64,000 nucleotides of DNA from the NCBI GenBank assembly GCA_963747375.1, contig CAVVFL010000011.1, forward strand, positions 124,001 through 188,000, read 5' to 3'. The notes under the pieces were generated by a model. It was not told where the DNA came from. It saw only the letters and a list, made by a program, of their open reading frames with translations, and searched no databases. Shown here piece after piece: positions 1-8,256 of the stretch (positions are counted from its first letter, which is position 1; the number at the start of each line of letters is the position of its first letter). The DNA is from Sva-07 sp963747375. GTDB taxonomy: Bacteria > Actinomycetota > Acidimicrobiia > Acidimicrobiales > Ilumatobacteraceae. The translations under genes and the position numbers were made by a program.

Positions 1-414
1 CGGATGAGCGCACGCGGTCGCCCCGGGTCTGCTCGCGTGAATCGCGTCCTCTCACAACGCGCCGACTGGCAACGCCCCGCTGGGTCCGGGATGGAGTTGA
101 AAGTGCTGAAGGCGCTCGAGCGTCACGTCGGTCCGCTCGTTCGCCAATACGCACTTCGCCTTCCCGACGGCACGCTGATCCACGTCGACGGAGCAGACCC
201 GTCGATCCGATGGGCGCTCGAGGTCGACCATGTCGAATGGCACGGTGGCCGATTCGATGCGCAACGCGACAAGGCCCGCGATCGCGGCGCGCGACGCATC
301 GGTTGGCAGGTCGACCGAGTCACCGATCTCGAACTGGCCGACGACTTCGCTGCAGTCATCCGCGAACTCGCGGCGCTCCATCGGCTTCGACGCGACCAGA
401 TCGCCGCCGCGTGA
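1..414 (+). CDS. C-terminal fragment of a Vsr/DUF559-like nuclease-fold protein (5' partial)
   Basis: The frame is open to the first base, so the N-terminus lies outside the window; an internal ATG sits at base 4. The C-terminal half contains LEVDHVEWHGGRFDAQRDKA, which resembles the end of DUF559/Vsr-like PD-(D/E)XK domains, where an acidic residue in a hydrophobic strand is followed by a histidine, an Arg/Asp-rich helix and a short strand (here RRIGWQVDRVT). In actinobacteria such proteins are common, of unknown role, and often carry an AbiEi-like N-terminal domain that cannot be seen here. It converges on the acyl-CoA dehydrogenase across a long hairpin. Nuclease activity is an inference from the fold pattern only. 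Confidence 0.5.
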   Translation, partial: RMSARGRPGSARVNRVLSQRADWQRPAGSGMELKVLKALERHVGPLVRQYALRLPDGTLIHVDGADPSIRWALEVDHVEWHGGRFDAQRDKARDRGARRIGWQVDRVTDLELADDFAAVIRELAALHRLRRDQIAAA

Positions 415-423
415 CCGACCAGC

Positions 424-474
424 CGTTCTCGTGAACAACGACACGTTCTGACCGTGTAGTTGTTCACGAGAACG
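424..474. repeat. Family B palindrome, copy 1 (convergent junction)
   Basis: Perfect 16-bp arms lie at 424-439 and 459-474 (CGTTCTCGTGAACAAC and its complement), with an inner ACACG/CGTGT pair at 441-445 and 453-457. It lies between convergent genes and its right arm encodes the last residues and the stop codon of the acyl-CoA dehydrogenase. It could act as a bidirectional terminator, though there is no T-tract. A second copy is at 17327-17375. Confidence 0.8.
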
Positions 475-1729
475 AACAGAGGGTCAGGACTTCGTCGGGG
501 GACTTGGGTTCCTTGGGGAGGCCGAGGACGCGCTCGCCGACGATGTTGCGCTGGATCTGGCTCGTGCCACCCCAGATGGTCTCCGAGCGCGAGAAGAAGA
601 ACGACGACATCATCGGACTCACCGGATAGCCCTCGCGGCGCTTGTCACGCGCGGCCCCCGGCCACCCGCCTGCTTCGGGTCCGGCGTCGATCATCATCGC
701 GTCGGCGCCGTAGATGTCGACCGCCAGCTCCATCGCCGCCTGGTGCATCTCCGACCAGAACATCTTGTTGGTCGCGCCGAGCACGATCGTGCCCATGTCG
801 CCACCGCCGCTGAGCGTCGCCGACAGGTTGCGCAGGCCGTTGATGCGCAGGATCTGGATCTTCGTCCAGTACTCCATCAGGCGCTGGCGGATCAGCGGAT
901 CGTCGATCACTCCCTTGTCGGTGGCGGCTTCGACCAGCAGGCGATACTCCTCGGCGAAACGCCGGTAGCCGGTGGTGGCGGACTGGCCGCGTTCGAACGC
1001 CAGCGTCGAGTTGGCGACCTTCCAGCCGTTGTTGACGCCGCCCACGACAGCGTCCTTCGCGCAGCGGGCGTTGTCGAAGAACACTTCGCAGAATTCGGCG
1101 GTGCCGTCGGGCTGCGTGATGCCACGCACCTCGACACCGGGCTGGCGCATGGGCACGAGCATGTAGGAGATACCGGCGTGCTTCTTGACGTCGGGATCGG
1201 TGCGCGTGAGCAGGAAGCAGTAGTCGGCATGGTGGCCTTGGGTGGTCCACACCTTCTGGCCGTTGATGACCCACTCGTCGCCGTCGAGCACTGCGGTCGT
1301 CTTCAGGCTGGCGAGGTCGGAGCCCGAGTTGGGTTCGGAGAAGCCCTGGCACCAACGCGTCGTGCCGCTCAGGATGCCGGGGAGGAACTCCTTCTTCTGC
1401 TCCTCGGTGCCCCACTGCAGAATGGTCGGCCCGACCAGGGTGTCGCCGAAGAAGTCGCCGCGCATCGGCGCCTTCGCGTTGGCGAACTCCTCGGAGAGCA
1501 CGACGCCCTGCATCGTCGTGAGGCCCTTGCCGCCGTATTCGGCGGGCCACGTCGCGCAGATCCAGCCGCCCTCGAAGAGTTTCTGTGGCCACTCCTCGTT
1601 GAACTGTTTGCGTTCGGCATCGGTCATCTCGAAGCCGTCGTCGAACCATCCGTCGGGGAGGTTGTCGTGGAGCCACGCCTTGATCTCGGTGCGAAATTCC
1701 TCGGCTTCGGGGGGATACGAGAGGTCCAT
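464..1729 (-). CDS. Acyl-CoA dehydrogenase
   Basis: FAD enzyme that introduces the alpha-beta double bond into an acyl-CoA thioester and passes electrons to ETF, in the cytoplasm. At 421 residues it has normal family length. The N-terminal helical domain runs to about residue 120. The flavin-binding segment is QGFSEPNSGSD at about 128-138, and the C-terminal signature ETIWGGTSQIQRNIVGERVL lies near 390-410. The start is supported by a leaderless promoter: CAGAAT at 1736-1741 lies 6 nt before the ATG. A 20-bp palindrome covers the -35 region, so control by a TetR-type repressor is likely. The last residues (CSFS) are encoded inside a palindromic repeat. Substrate chain length cannot be told; the etfBA genes at 9.3-11.1 kb are its plausible electron acceptor. 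Confidence 0.93.
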   Translation of the reverse strand: MDLSYPPEAEEFRTEIKAWLHDNLPDGWFDDGFEMTDAERKQFNEEWPQKLFEGGWICATWPAEYGGKGLTTMQGVVLSEEFANAKAPMRGDFFGDTLVGPTILQWGTEEQKKEFLPGILSGTTRWCQGFSEPNSGSDLASLKTTAVLDGDEWVINGQKVWTTQGHHADYCFLLTRTDPDVKKHAGISYMLVPMRQPGVEVRGITQPDGTAEFCEVFFDNARCAKDAVVGGVNNGWKVANSTLAFERGQSATTGYRRFAEEYRLLVEAATDKGVIDDPLIRQRLMEYWTKIQILRINGLRNLSATLSGGGDMGTIVLGATNKMFWSEMHQAAMELAVDIYGADAMMIDAGPEAGGWPGAARDKRREGYPVSPMMSSFFFSRSETIWGGTSQIQRNIVGERVLGLPKEPKSPDEVLTLCSFS

Positions 1730-1768
1730 TCCCCCATTCTGGCGCGCGACTTGACCCGCGGGTCAAGT
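1730..1768 (-). promoter_or_regulatory. Promoter and 20-bp palindromic operator of the acyl-CoA dehydrogenase
   Basis: ACTTGACCCGCGGGTCAAGT at 1749-1768 is a perfect palindrome. On the minus strand its TTGACC forms a -35 box, 19 nt before CAGAAT (1741 to 1736), which itself is 6 nt before the ATG. A repressor bound here would block RNA polymerase. The size and symmetry fit a TetR-family operator; the cognate regulator is not identified. Confidence 0.6.
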
Positions 1769-1925
1769 TCTCCCGGACGCCACTCGGTCGGCCGGACGAT
1801 TCACACGCACGAAACACTTCGGCGACAAGCGGGAAATCGGGCACCTTTAGGTTGCGCTCGCAATCCGGGCGGCAATGGCGCCACTGGACTCCGCATCCCT
1901 GTTCCCTATTCCTGTTGGAGGACCC

Positions 1926-3294
1926 GTGAGTAAACGAACACTGAGAATTCTTTCAGGGCTGGGTGGCGTCGTCGCCATCTTGGCCCTCACCCCGTCGGTG
2001 GGCCTGGCCCAGGAAGGCCCTGACACCCAGGCCATCCTCGACAACATCTGGGTGTTCATCGCCGGAGCGCTGGTGTTCTTCATGCAGGCGGGCTTCGCGC
2101 TCGTCGAGGCGGGTCTCACCCGGGCGAAGAACGTCGTCAACATCTTCGCCAAGAACATGATGGACGCAGTGGTCGGCGTGCTTGCCTTCTTCGCCTGCGG
2201 CTACGCGTTCGCGTTCGGCAGCGGCGGAGGCAAGTTCATCGGCAGCGGCGCCTACTTCTTGAGCGGCCAGGATCTCTCGATTCCCGCCGGACGGTGGGCT
2301 GAGCACCGCGACGATCTTCTTCTTCCAGGTCGTGTTCGCAGCAACGGCGGTGACGATCATCTCGGGTGGCATGGCCGAACGAACCAAGTTCATCTCGTAC
2401 CTCTTCATCAGCCTCGCGATGACAGCGTTCATCTACCCCGTCGTGGTCCACTGGACCTGGGGCGGCGGCTGGATCGCACAGATGAACGTCGGTGACGCCG
2501 TCTATTCCGACTTCGCCGGCTCCGGCATCGTGCACATGGTCGGCGGTATCGGCGCCCTGATGGGTGCCTGGTTCCTCGGACCGCGCATCGGCAAGTACGA
2601 CAAGGACGGCAATGCCCGGGCGATCCCAGGCCACAACATCCCGTTCGTGGTCCTCGGCGTGTTCATCCTGTGGCTCGGCTGGTTCGGCTTCAACCCCGGC
2701 TCCGAGCTCGCCGCCGACGGCGCTGTCATGATCGTCGGCATCAACACACTGCTGGCAGCCGCGGCCGGCGGCTTGGCCACCACCGTCACGATCTGGTTGA
2801 AGACGGGCAAGCCGGATCTCTCGATGATCTGCAACGGCGTCCTCGCCGGCCTCGTGGCGATCACCGCCCCCTGTGGCTCGGTCAACCCGGGCATGTCGGT
2901 GATCATCGGCGCTGTCGGAGGCATCCTCGTGGTGTTCTCCGTGTTCTTCTTCGAGAAGATCAAGATCGACGATCCGGTGGGCGCCGTCAGCGTCCATGGC
3001 GTGTGTGGCGCCTGGGGTCTGCTGTCGGTCGGGCTGTTCGCCCAGTACGACGACGCCTTCCTCGGTCGCGCCGATGCCGGCCTGTTCTACGGCGGCGGCT
3101 TCGATCAGCTCGGCATGCAGGCCCTGATGCTCCTCGTCATCGGCGTCTGGGTGACGGCGACGACCAGCCTCGTATTCTTCGTGTTGAAGAAGACGATCGG
3201 TCTGCGAGTCGAGCCCGAAGAGGAGATGGAAGGGCTCGACTTCCTCGAACACGGCATCGAGGGCTACGCCCCCGACGTCTCGTACGCATCCTGA
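1926..3294 (+). CDS. amtB: Ammonium transporter, frameshifted
   Basis: Amt/MEP/Rh channel conducting ammonium across the cell membrane. The start is GTG 1926, chosen because GGAGG (1917-1921) precedes it and because it begins a signal peptide (KRTLRILSGLGG, then a hydrophobic stretch to SVGLAQ). The first frame reads through VFFMQAGFALVEAGLTRAKN, a conserved Amt segment. The frame then jumps by +1 between about 2271 and 2296, and the second frame carries FFFQVVFAATAVTI, GGMAERTKF, the twin-His region SVHGVCGAWG and a C-terminal cytoplasmic tail. Both halves are well conserved, so one extra base in the sequence is more likely than decay. It is co-transcribed with the PII gene 40 nt downstream, as usual. 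Confidence 0.9.
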
Positions 3295-3334
3295 TTGACC
3301 GGATCTACATCAGTACTTCAGAAAAGAGAACCAT

Positions 3335-3673
3335 ATGAAACTTGTGACAGCGGTCATCAAGCCGTTCAAGCTCGATGACGTCAAAGATGCCCTCAAGGCC
3401 ATCGGCGTCGCCGGCATCACCGTCGAGGAGGTCCGCGGCTTCGGCCGTCAGGGCGGCCACACCGAGACCTACCGAGGAGCGGAGTACAAGATCGACTTCG
3501 TCCCCAAGGTGAGCCTCAGTGTCGTCATCGCCGACGATGCCGTGGACAGCGTCGTCGACACGATCGTGGCGTCGGCTGCGACGGGCAAGATCGGCGACGG
3601 CAAGATCTGGGTCAGCGATGTGGAGCGGCTCGTGCGCATCCGCACCGGTGAAGAAGGGCCGGACGCCATCTAG
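3335..3673 (+). CDS. glnB: Nitrogen regulatory protein PII
   Basis: Small trimeric signal protein sensing 2-oxoglutarate and ATP/ADP. Its T-loop controls AmtB and, in actinobacteria, other nitrogen targets. At 112 residues it has full family length. The T-loop is present with TETYRGAEY, so Tyr51, the site of uridylylation or adenylylation, is conserved. The C-terminal signature ATGKIGDGKIWV (about 82-93) is present. It follows amtB in the same direction after 40 nt, with an A/G-rich ribosome site (AAAAGAGA) before ATG. The actinobacterial name is usually glnK; position next to amtB supports a role in gating the channel. A strong hairpin follows at 3747-3794. Confidence 0.96.
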   Translation: MKLVTAVIKPFKLDDVKDALKAIGVAGITVEEVRGFGRQGGHTETYRGAEYKIDFVPKVSLSVVIADDAVDSVVDTIVASAATGKIGDGKIWVSDVERLVRIRTGEEGPDAI

Positions 3674-3746
3674 CGAGCGGCCCTCCATCCGTCGACGCTT
3701 GGTCGTCGACGTCCCCGATCGGGACGCATCGTTGCGTCCTGTAGCT

Positions 3747-3794
3747 CGATCCCCGAGCCTCCTTTGCGTCCTCAGAGGGTGGGCTCGGGGATCG
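3747..3794 (+). terminator. Terminator-like hairpin after glnB
   Basis: Thirteen-bp perfect arms CGATCCCCGAGCC (3747-3759) and its complement (3782-3794) flank a 22-nt loop, 74 nt after the glnB stop. There is no U-tract, as is common in actinobacterial terminators. Confidence 0.55.
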
Positions 3795-3850
3795 GCGCGT
3801 TCCCAACGCACCCGGCAACCCCAAACCCACAACCCGAAACCCACAACCCG

Positions 3851-3897
3851 AAATTCGGAGCGGATGTTGCGCTCAGCGCAACATCCGCTCCGAATTT
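3851..3897. repeat. Family A palindrome, copy 1 (perfect 47 nt)
   Basis: Two 23-bp arms (3851-3873 and 3875-3897) surround one central base. The element begins AAATTCGGAGCGG and ends in the complement. It lies between two genes that run in the same direction. Copies 2-4 are at 9255-9309, 46862-46926 and 62358-62407; copy 4 has the same 47-nt length and shares the ATGTTGCGCT core. Confidence 0.9.
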
Positions 3898-3964
3898 GAG
3901 CAGGGGTGGGCGGCGAGAGGAGCGATTGGTGGCGCTGGCTGTGCGATGGAACAAGGCCGTCGCG

Positions 3965-3977
3965 TACAGTCGGGTCG
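3965..3977 (+). promoter_or_regulatory. Leaderless -10 element of the F420-type flavoprotein gene
   Basis: TACAGT at 3965-3970 is followed by 7 nt and then ATG 3978, so the transcript should begin at or next to the start codon. No Shine-Dalgarno sequence is visible, and this decides the start. Confidence 0.55.
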
Positions 3978-5202
3978 ATGACCACCGTCGAGTCCGAGTC
4001 GCAACCCGTCACGCCGGCGCAGGCCGGACGGTGGACGGCTCAGTGGAAAGAGCTGTACGCAGAGGTCATCACGACCGGGCTGTGCACGGGGTGCGCCGGC
4101 TGTGTGGTGACCTGCCCCCACGACGTGATCGGCTACGAGCACGAGGAGGGCAAGTACATCCCGTTCCACCTCGAAGAGGAGCTCGGCCTCGACAACTGCG
4201 TCCACGGATTCGGCGAAGGAGGCGGCTGCACCACGTGCACCCGGGCGTGTCCCCGCTTCCGGGCATGGGAGCCAGTCGGCCGACATGCACCTGTTCGGTC
4301 GGGTGCGCGAACCCGACGAGATGGCCGGCATCTGGCGTCAGCTCTACCTCACTCGGGCGAGCGACGACATGGTGCACAAGATGGGCCAGGACGGCGGACT
4401 CGTGTCGGCCATGTTGATCTGGCTGCGCGAGCACGACTACATCGACGCCGCCCTCGTCAGCGGTGTCGAAGACGACGATGCCTGGAAGGCGAAGCCGGCC
4501 GTCGTCGCCACGAAGGACGAGATCCTGGCCACGGCCGGCAGCCGCTACACGTACTGCGCGAATCCGCTCGCGCTCCCGGAGGCGAGGGAGAAGGGCTACG
4601 AGCGCCTGGCGCTGGTCGGGATGGGCTGCCAGACGTCGTCGCCACCGACGATGTGGGACCGCAAGGCCGGCAAGGTGTCCAAGCCGTTCCTTTTCAACAT
4701 CGGCCTGCTCTGCTCGAAGACCTTCGACGACGCCATCTTCACCGAGCTGTTCGAGGCCAAGTACGGCCTCAAGAAGCAGGACATGGTGAAGATGAACATC
4801 AAGGGCGTCTTCCAGATCTGGATGAAGGACGGCTCGTACCACGAGGTCGACCTGAAGGAATGCCACGGCTGGACCCGCAAGGGTTGCACGAGCTGCCCCG
4901 ACTTCGCCGCCGAGCACGCCGACGTGTCGACGGGCGGCATCGGCGAGGACAACGACTGGACGCTCACGATCGTGCGCACCGAGCTCGGCGAGGAGGTCAT
5001 CGAGCGGATGATCGCCGACGGCTCGATCATCGCCAAGCCTGCCCAGACCGACGAGACGGCGATGCGGCTGCTGCGCCTGCTCTCGATCGTCAGCCGTCGC
5101 CGCTGGCCGAATGACGCCGACCCGGCCCCGGCAATCGGCGTGCCACCTCCGAAGAAGAAGGCCGCCACCCCGGCACCCGACGCTGCACCGAAGTCCGACT
5201 GA
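3978..5202 (+). CDS. FrhB/FdhB-type iron-sulfur flavoprotein (coenzyme F420 hydrogenase/dehydrogenase beta family), frameshifted
   Basis: Family members bind FAD and Fe-S clusters and exchange hydride with coenzyme F420. The first frame carries two ferredoxin-like motifs: Cys36, 39, 42, 46 (CTGCAGCVVTC) and Cys74, 84, 87, 91 (GGGCTTCTRACPRF). After a +1 shift near 4262-4285 the second frame continues with RVREPDEMAGIWRQLYLTRA, the GQDGGLVSAML segment typical of the FrhB N-terminal domain, VGMGCQTS, and KGCTSCPDFAAEHADVS of the C-terminal domain. The tail is Lys/Pro/Ala-rich. The frames join cleanly if one base is removed. It follows glnB but has its own promoter. Actinobacteria of this group are known to make F420; the partner substrate is unknown. 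Confidence 0.8.
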
Positions 5203-5233
5203 CACCACGACTCGTGGTGACTGTCACCACGAG
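5203..5233. terminator. Two overlapping alternative hairpins at a convergent junction
   Basis: CACCACGA/TCGTGGTG (5203-5219) and CTCGTGGTGA/TCACCACGAG (5211-5220 with 5224-5233) share a middle arm, so only one can form at a time. The element lies in the 38-nt gap between convergent genes and probably ends transcription from both sides. Confidence 0.55.
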
Positions 5234-5240
5234 CACTGCG

Positions 5241-5549
5241 TCAGGGGGTCGTGACGCGCGTGATGCCGTCCGGATCGCAGGCGGCGAGGTCGGCTTCGAA
5301 CTTGACGAGTTCGGCGTCGGCGGCCTTCGCCTTCTCGGCGTTGTCGCCGACCGAGTCCTCGCCGAGTTGGTCGAGGTCGTACTGGTCGATGACGTCGAGC
5401 ATGCACGCCTGGATCTCCGGCTGGCCCTCGGTTTCGGTCTTCACGAGATCCTGCGCGACCCGCGTCGGGCTCGGGTCGGACTCACATGCCGACAGGGCGA
5501 GCATGCCGACGGCGGCAATCGTGGCGAGCGAACGGAGAGAGGTCTTCAC
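5241..5549 (-). CDS. Small predicted lipoprotein
   Basis: A 102-residue protein with a type II signal peptide: basic start (MKTSLR), hydrophobic core and lipobox LSAC with the lipidated Cys at residue 21. The mature part is acidic and contains two cysteines (QACMLDV and AACDPDG) that could form a disulfide. The GTG start overlaps the TGA stop of the upstream uracil-DNA glycosylase by 4 nt, so translational coupling is expected. No recognised domain; function unknown. Confidence 0.75.
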   Translation of the reverse strand: MKTSLRSLATIAAVGMLALSACESDPSPTRVAQDLVKTETEGQPEIQACMLDVIDQYDLDQLGEDSVGDNAEKAKAADAELVKFEADLAACDPDGITRVTTP

Positions 5550-6244
5550 AGCGGCTCAAGGCTACTGAGCACGATGGCGCGATGGAACACGGCGTCGAGC
5601 ATCGGTTCGGTGAGCCGCTTGGTGAACGTGTTCTGCTGGCTCGGGTGGAACGAGCAGATCAGCACCGGACCACCGGTGATCTCGACCTCGACGCCGTGGC
5701 CGAACGTGGGACGGGGGCGAACGCCGAAGTGGCTGCAGGCCGCCTGGTAGCCGAACTGGCCGAGGCAGACGACGACACGCGCTTTGGTCAGCGCCGCGAA
5801 CTCTCGTCGCAGAAACGGCGCGCACGCATCGCGTTCGTCGGGAAGGGGCTTGTTGCCCGGAGGCGCGCATTTCACCGCCGCGGTGACCCATGCGTCGGCC
5901 AGCTGGAGCCCGTCGTCGACCGACACCGACTCCGCCTGGTTGGCCAGGCCTGCTCGATGCATTGCCCGGAACAGCCAGTCGCCACTGCGATCGCCGGTGA
6001 AGACCCGACCGGTGCGGTTCGCTCCATGGGCGGCCGGCGCCAGGCCGAGGACCACGATGCGGGCGTTCGGATCACCGAACCCGGGAATCGGGCGGCCCCA
6101 ATACGTCTCGTCGATGTACATCGCCCGCTTGTCGACGGCGACCTGTTCACGCCACTCGACGAGCCGCGGGCACGCTCGGCAGTCGACGACATCGTGTTCG
6201 AGCCTGGCGAGCGGAGTCACAGCACTCGACAGTAGGTTGGACAC
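5546..6244 (-). CDS. Uracil-DNA glycosylase, family 5 (UdgB type)
   Basis: Base-excision repair enzyme that removes uracil and some deaminated bases from DNA. It shows the family 5 motif A, GLAPAAHGANRTGRVFTGDR, in which the usual catalytic Asp is replaced by Ala, and motif B HPSQQNTFTKRL. Four cysteines for the 4Fe-4S cluster are present: CRACPRL near the N-terminus, VKCAPPG, and DACAPF. The frame is open for 60 more codons upstream without homology, so GTG 6244 was taken as the start. The gene is divergent from the phosphomutase gene with almost no spacer, and its stop overlaps the start of a small lipoprotein. Confidence 0.88.
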   Translation of the reverse strand: MSNLLSSAVTPLARLEHDVVDCRACPRLVEWREQVAVDKRAMYIDETYWGRPIPGFGDPNARIVVLGLAPAAHGANRTGRVFTGDRSGDWLFRAMHRAGLANQAESVSVDDGLQLADAWVTAAVKCAPPGNKPLPDERDACAPFLRREFAALTKARVVVCLGQFGYQAACSHFGVRPRPTFGHGVEVEITGGPVLICSFHPSQQNTFTKRLTEPMLDAVFHRAIVLSSLEPL

Positions 6245-6249
6245 ACTCC
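6232..6249 (+). promoter_or_regulatory. -10 element of the phosphomutase operon
   Basis: TAGGTT at 6232-6237 lies 12 nt before ATG 6250, predicting a leader of only about five nucleotides. It sits inside the 5' end of the divergent glycosylase gene. Confidence 0.45.
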
Positions 6250-6932
6250 ATGGCCACGACGAAACGACCCTCTCCCCGCGTGCGGCAACCACGAAGTCGC
6301 CGGGCGCCGCGTTCACGACGATCCTCCTCGTTCGACACGGGCAGACGCCGACGACCGGCAAGGTGCTCCCCGGCCGCGCCAAGGGCCTGCATCTCGCCGA
6401 CGAGGGCCGGCGACAGGCCGACATCGCCGCGGCGCGAATCGCCGAGTTGAAACGGGTCGACGCGGTCTACAGCTCACCACTGGAACGAGCCAAGGAGACC
6501 GCTGCACCCATCTCGGCCGCCAGGGGCCTGCGGACGCAGATCGATCGCGGACTGTTCGAGTGCGATTTCGGCGACTGGACCGGCGCCGAGTTGAAGAAGT
6601 TGATGAAGCTTCCCGAATGGCAGACCGTGCAGCGAGCACCGTCGATGTTCCGATTCCCGAACGGCGAGAGCTTCATCGAGATGCAGACGCGGATGGTGTC
6701 GACGCTCGACCGCTTGCGTGCCGCCCACCCCGGCGGCACGATCGTGTGTGTCTCACACGCCGACACGATCAAGGCGGCAGTCGCCCATGCGCTCGGCACC
6801 CACATCGACCTGTTCCAGCGCATCGTCATCAGTCCGGCGTCGGTCACGGCCATCACCTGGGGCCCCGGCGGCCCGGCGGTGTTGGCCGTCAACTCGACCG
6901 GACGACCACTGACCGACCTGCAACCCTCCTGA
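6250..6932 (+). CDS. Histidine phosphatase superfamily, MSMEG_4193-type putative phosphomutase
   Basis: Acid-phosphatase/phosphoglycerate-mutase fold. The phosphohistidine motif LLVRHGQTPTTG is near the N-terminus, followed by VYSSPLERAKETA, FECDFGDWTGAEL with the acid residue, and a second catalytic His in CVSHADTIKAAV. The start is uncertain: ATG 6250 gives MATTKRP but lies one base out of frame with RHG (a -1 shift near 6270-6290 would join them); in the RHG frame the only nearby start is TTG 6237, which is inside the promoter. DUF3090 and SCO1664 genes follow directly, a conserved actinobacterial trio usually near mycothiol genes. The true substrate is unknown. Confidence 0.82.
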
Positions 6933-6934
6933 CC

Positions 6935-7438
6935 ATGAGCATCTTCTTCGAGTTCGACGACGTCGCGGCGTTCACCGTCGGCACGGTCGGTCGCCCGGGC
7001 GAGCGCACGTTCCTGCTTCAGGCGCGAGCCGACGACCAGCGTGTCACCGTCAAGTGCGAGAAGCAGCAGACGGCAGCCATCGTGCAGTATCTGCGCAAGG
7101 TGCTCGCCGATCTTCCCCCGGCCGAGGATCGCCCGATGCCCGGTGCGCTCGAACTCCGCGATCCGCTCGAACCGGCATTCGTGCTCGGCCCGATCGGCCT
7201 CGGTTACGACCGCTCGAACGATCGTGTGCTGATTCAACTCGAAGAGATCGGCGACGTCGACGACGAGGGCGAACCACTCGACGACGACCGCGGTCACGTG
7301 CGGCTCTACATCAGCCGAGGCCAGGCCGCAGCGTTCTGCGACCACGCCGACAGCGTCGTCGAAGCCGGGCGACCGTCGTGTCAATGGTGCAACTTCCCGA
7401 TGGATCCCGACGGCCACGACTGCCCGCGGATGAACTGA
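6935..7438 (+). CDS. DUF3090 family protein
   Basis: A 167-residue soluble protein of the actinobacterial DUF3090 family, with the typical start MSIFFEFDDV, the central RVTVKCEKQQ segment and the C-terminal motif CQWCNFPMDPDGHDCPRMN. The three cysteines and one histidine there could bind zinc. The gene begins 2 nt after the phosphomutase stop and is followed by the SCO1664-type kinase-fold gene, so the three are one operon. No biochemical function is established for the family; conserved linkage suggests that the three act in one pathway. Confidence 0.88.
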   Translation: MSIFFEFDDVAAFTVGTVGRPGERTFLLQARADDQRVTVKCEKQQTAAIVQYLRKVLADLPPAEDRPMPGALELRDPLEPAFVLGPIGLGYDRSNDRVLIQLEEIGDVDDEGEPLDDDRGHVRLYISRGQAAAFCDHADSVVEAGRPSCQWCNFPMDPDGHDCPRMN

Positions 7439-7443
7439 CCATC

Positions 7444-8253
7444 GTGGCCACGACCGAGCCCGACGACGCGTTCGACGACGACTTCGACGACGACTTCGAG
7501 GAGGAAGACGAGCAACGCGGCGTCGAGTTGCGCGTCGACGACGTCGCCGACCCCATCCGCCACCTCCTGCAGGGCGAGATCGAGGTCGAAGGTCGCATGC
7601 CCTACAGCAGCAATGCGACATTTCTCGTGCACGTCAGCCACGACGGAGCGAGCCATCCGGCCATCTACAAACCGATGCGCGGCGAACGCCCGCTGTGGGA
7701 CTTCGAGCCCGGCCTCCACCGCCGTGAGGTGGCCACGTACCTGCTCAGCGAGCACCTCGGCTTGCACGTCGTGCCGCCGACGGTCCTGCGTGACGGCCCA
7801 CTCGGCGAAGGGTCGGTGCAGTGGTTCGTCACGGCCGACCACAGCCAGCACTACTTCACGATCCACGAGGCTCATCCCGAGGTGCACGACCGGTTGCGGG
7901 CGATGGCCCTGCTCGACATCCTTGCCAACAACACCGACCGCAAGAGCGGGCACGTGCTCCTCATCCCTGCCCGTGACGGTGAGCCGGCATCGGTGTGGGG
8001 CATCGACAACGGACTGTGTTTCGCGGCGGACTACAAGCTGCGAACGGTGATCTGGGAGTTCGGCGACGAGCCGATCGGAGACGAGCTGCTCGAGCGGGTC
8101 GGCTCGCTCTGCGAACGCGTGCCCCTGGAGATCGCGACGCTGCTCGCCGACGACGAGGTCGAGGCACTTCAGGGTCGTGCCGCATGGTGTGTCACGCATC
8201 GGCGGTTCCCGACCGACCCGACAGGTCGTCGCTACCCGTGGCCGCTGGTCTGA
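7444..8253 (+). CDS. SCO1664 family protein (phosphatidylinositol-kinase-like fold)
   Basis: About 269 residues. Residues after the start form an acidic low-complexity tract (EPDDAFDDDFDDDFEEEDEQ). The body has motifs of the HipA/PI-kinase-like fold: a Lys in HPAIYKPMRGERPLWDF, the catalytic-loop-like ALLDILANNTDRKSGHVLL, and WGIDNGLCFAADYKLRTVIW, where the Asp in IDNG stands at the metal-binding position. GTG 7444 was chosen because it follows the DUF3090 stop by 5 nt. A kinase activity would fit the fold, but the substrate is unknown. It belongs to the conserved phosphomutase-DUF3090-SCO1664 run. Confidence 0.85.
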   Translation: MATTEPDDAFDDDFDDDFEEEDEQRGVELRVDDVADPIRHLLQGEIEVEGRMPYSSNATFLVHVSHDGASHPAIYKPMRGERPLWDFEPGLHRREVATYLLSEHLGLHVVPPTVLRDGPLGEGSVQWFVTADHSQHYFTIHEAHPEVHDRLRAMALLDILANNTDRKSGHVLLIPARDGEPASVWGIDNGLCFAADYKLRTVIWEFGDEPIGDELLERVGSLCERVPLEIATLLADDEVEALQGRAAWCVTHRRFPTDPTGRRYPWPLV

Positions 8254-8256
8254 GCC

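Larger units (their letters stand above)
3674..3977. other. 304-nt intergenic region
   Basis: The gap holds, in order, a terminator hairpin for glnB, two direct copies of a 14-nt unit (AAACCCACAACCCG) ending at about 3850, the perfect 47-nt family A palindrome, and a leaderless promoter for the downstream gene. No coding region is supported. Confidence 0.7.

Noticed and set aside
6237..6250. TTG 6237 as the phosphomutase start
   Set aside because: It lies inside the -10 hexamer TAGGTT, so it would not be transcribed from that promoter; ATG 6250 with a one-base error is more likely, though not proven.
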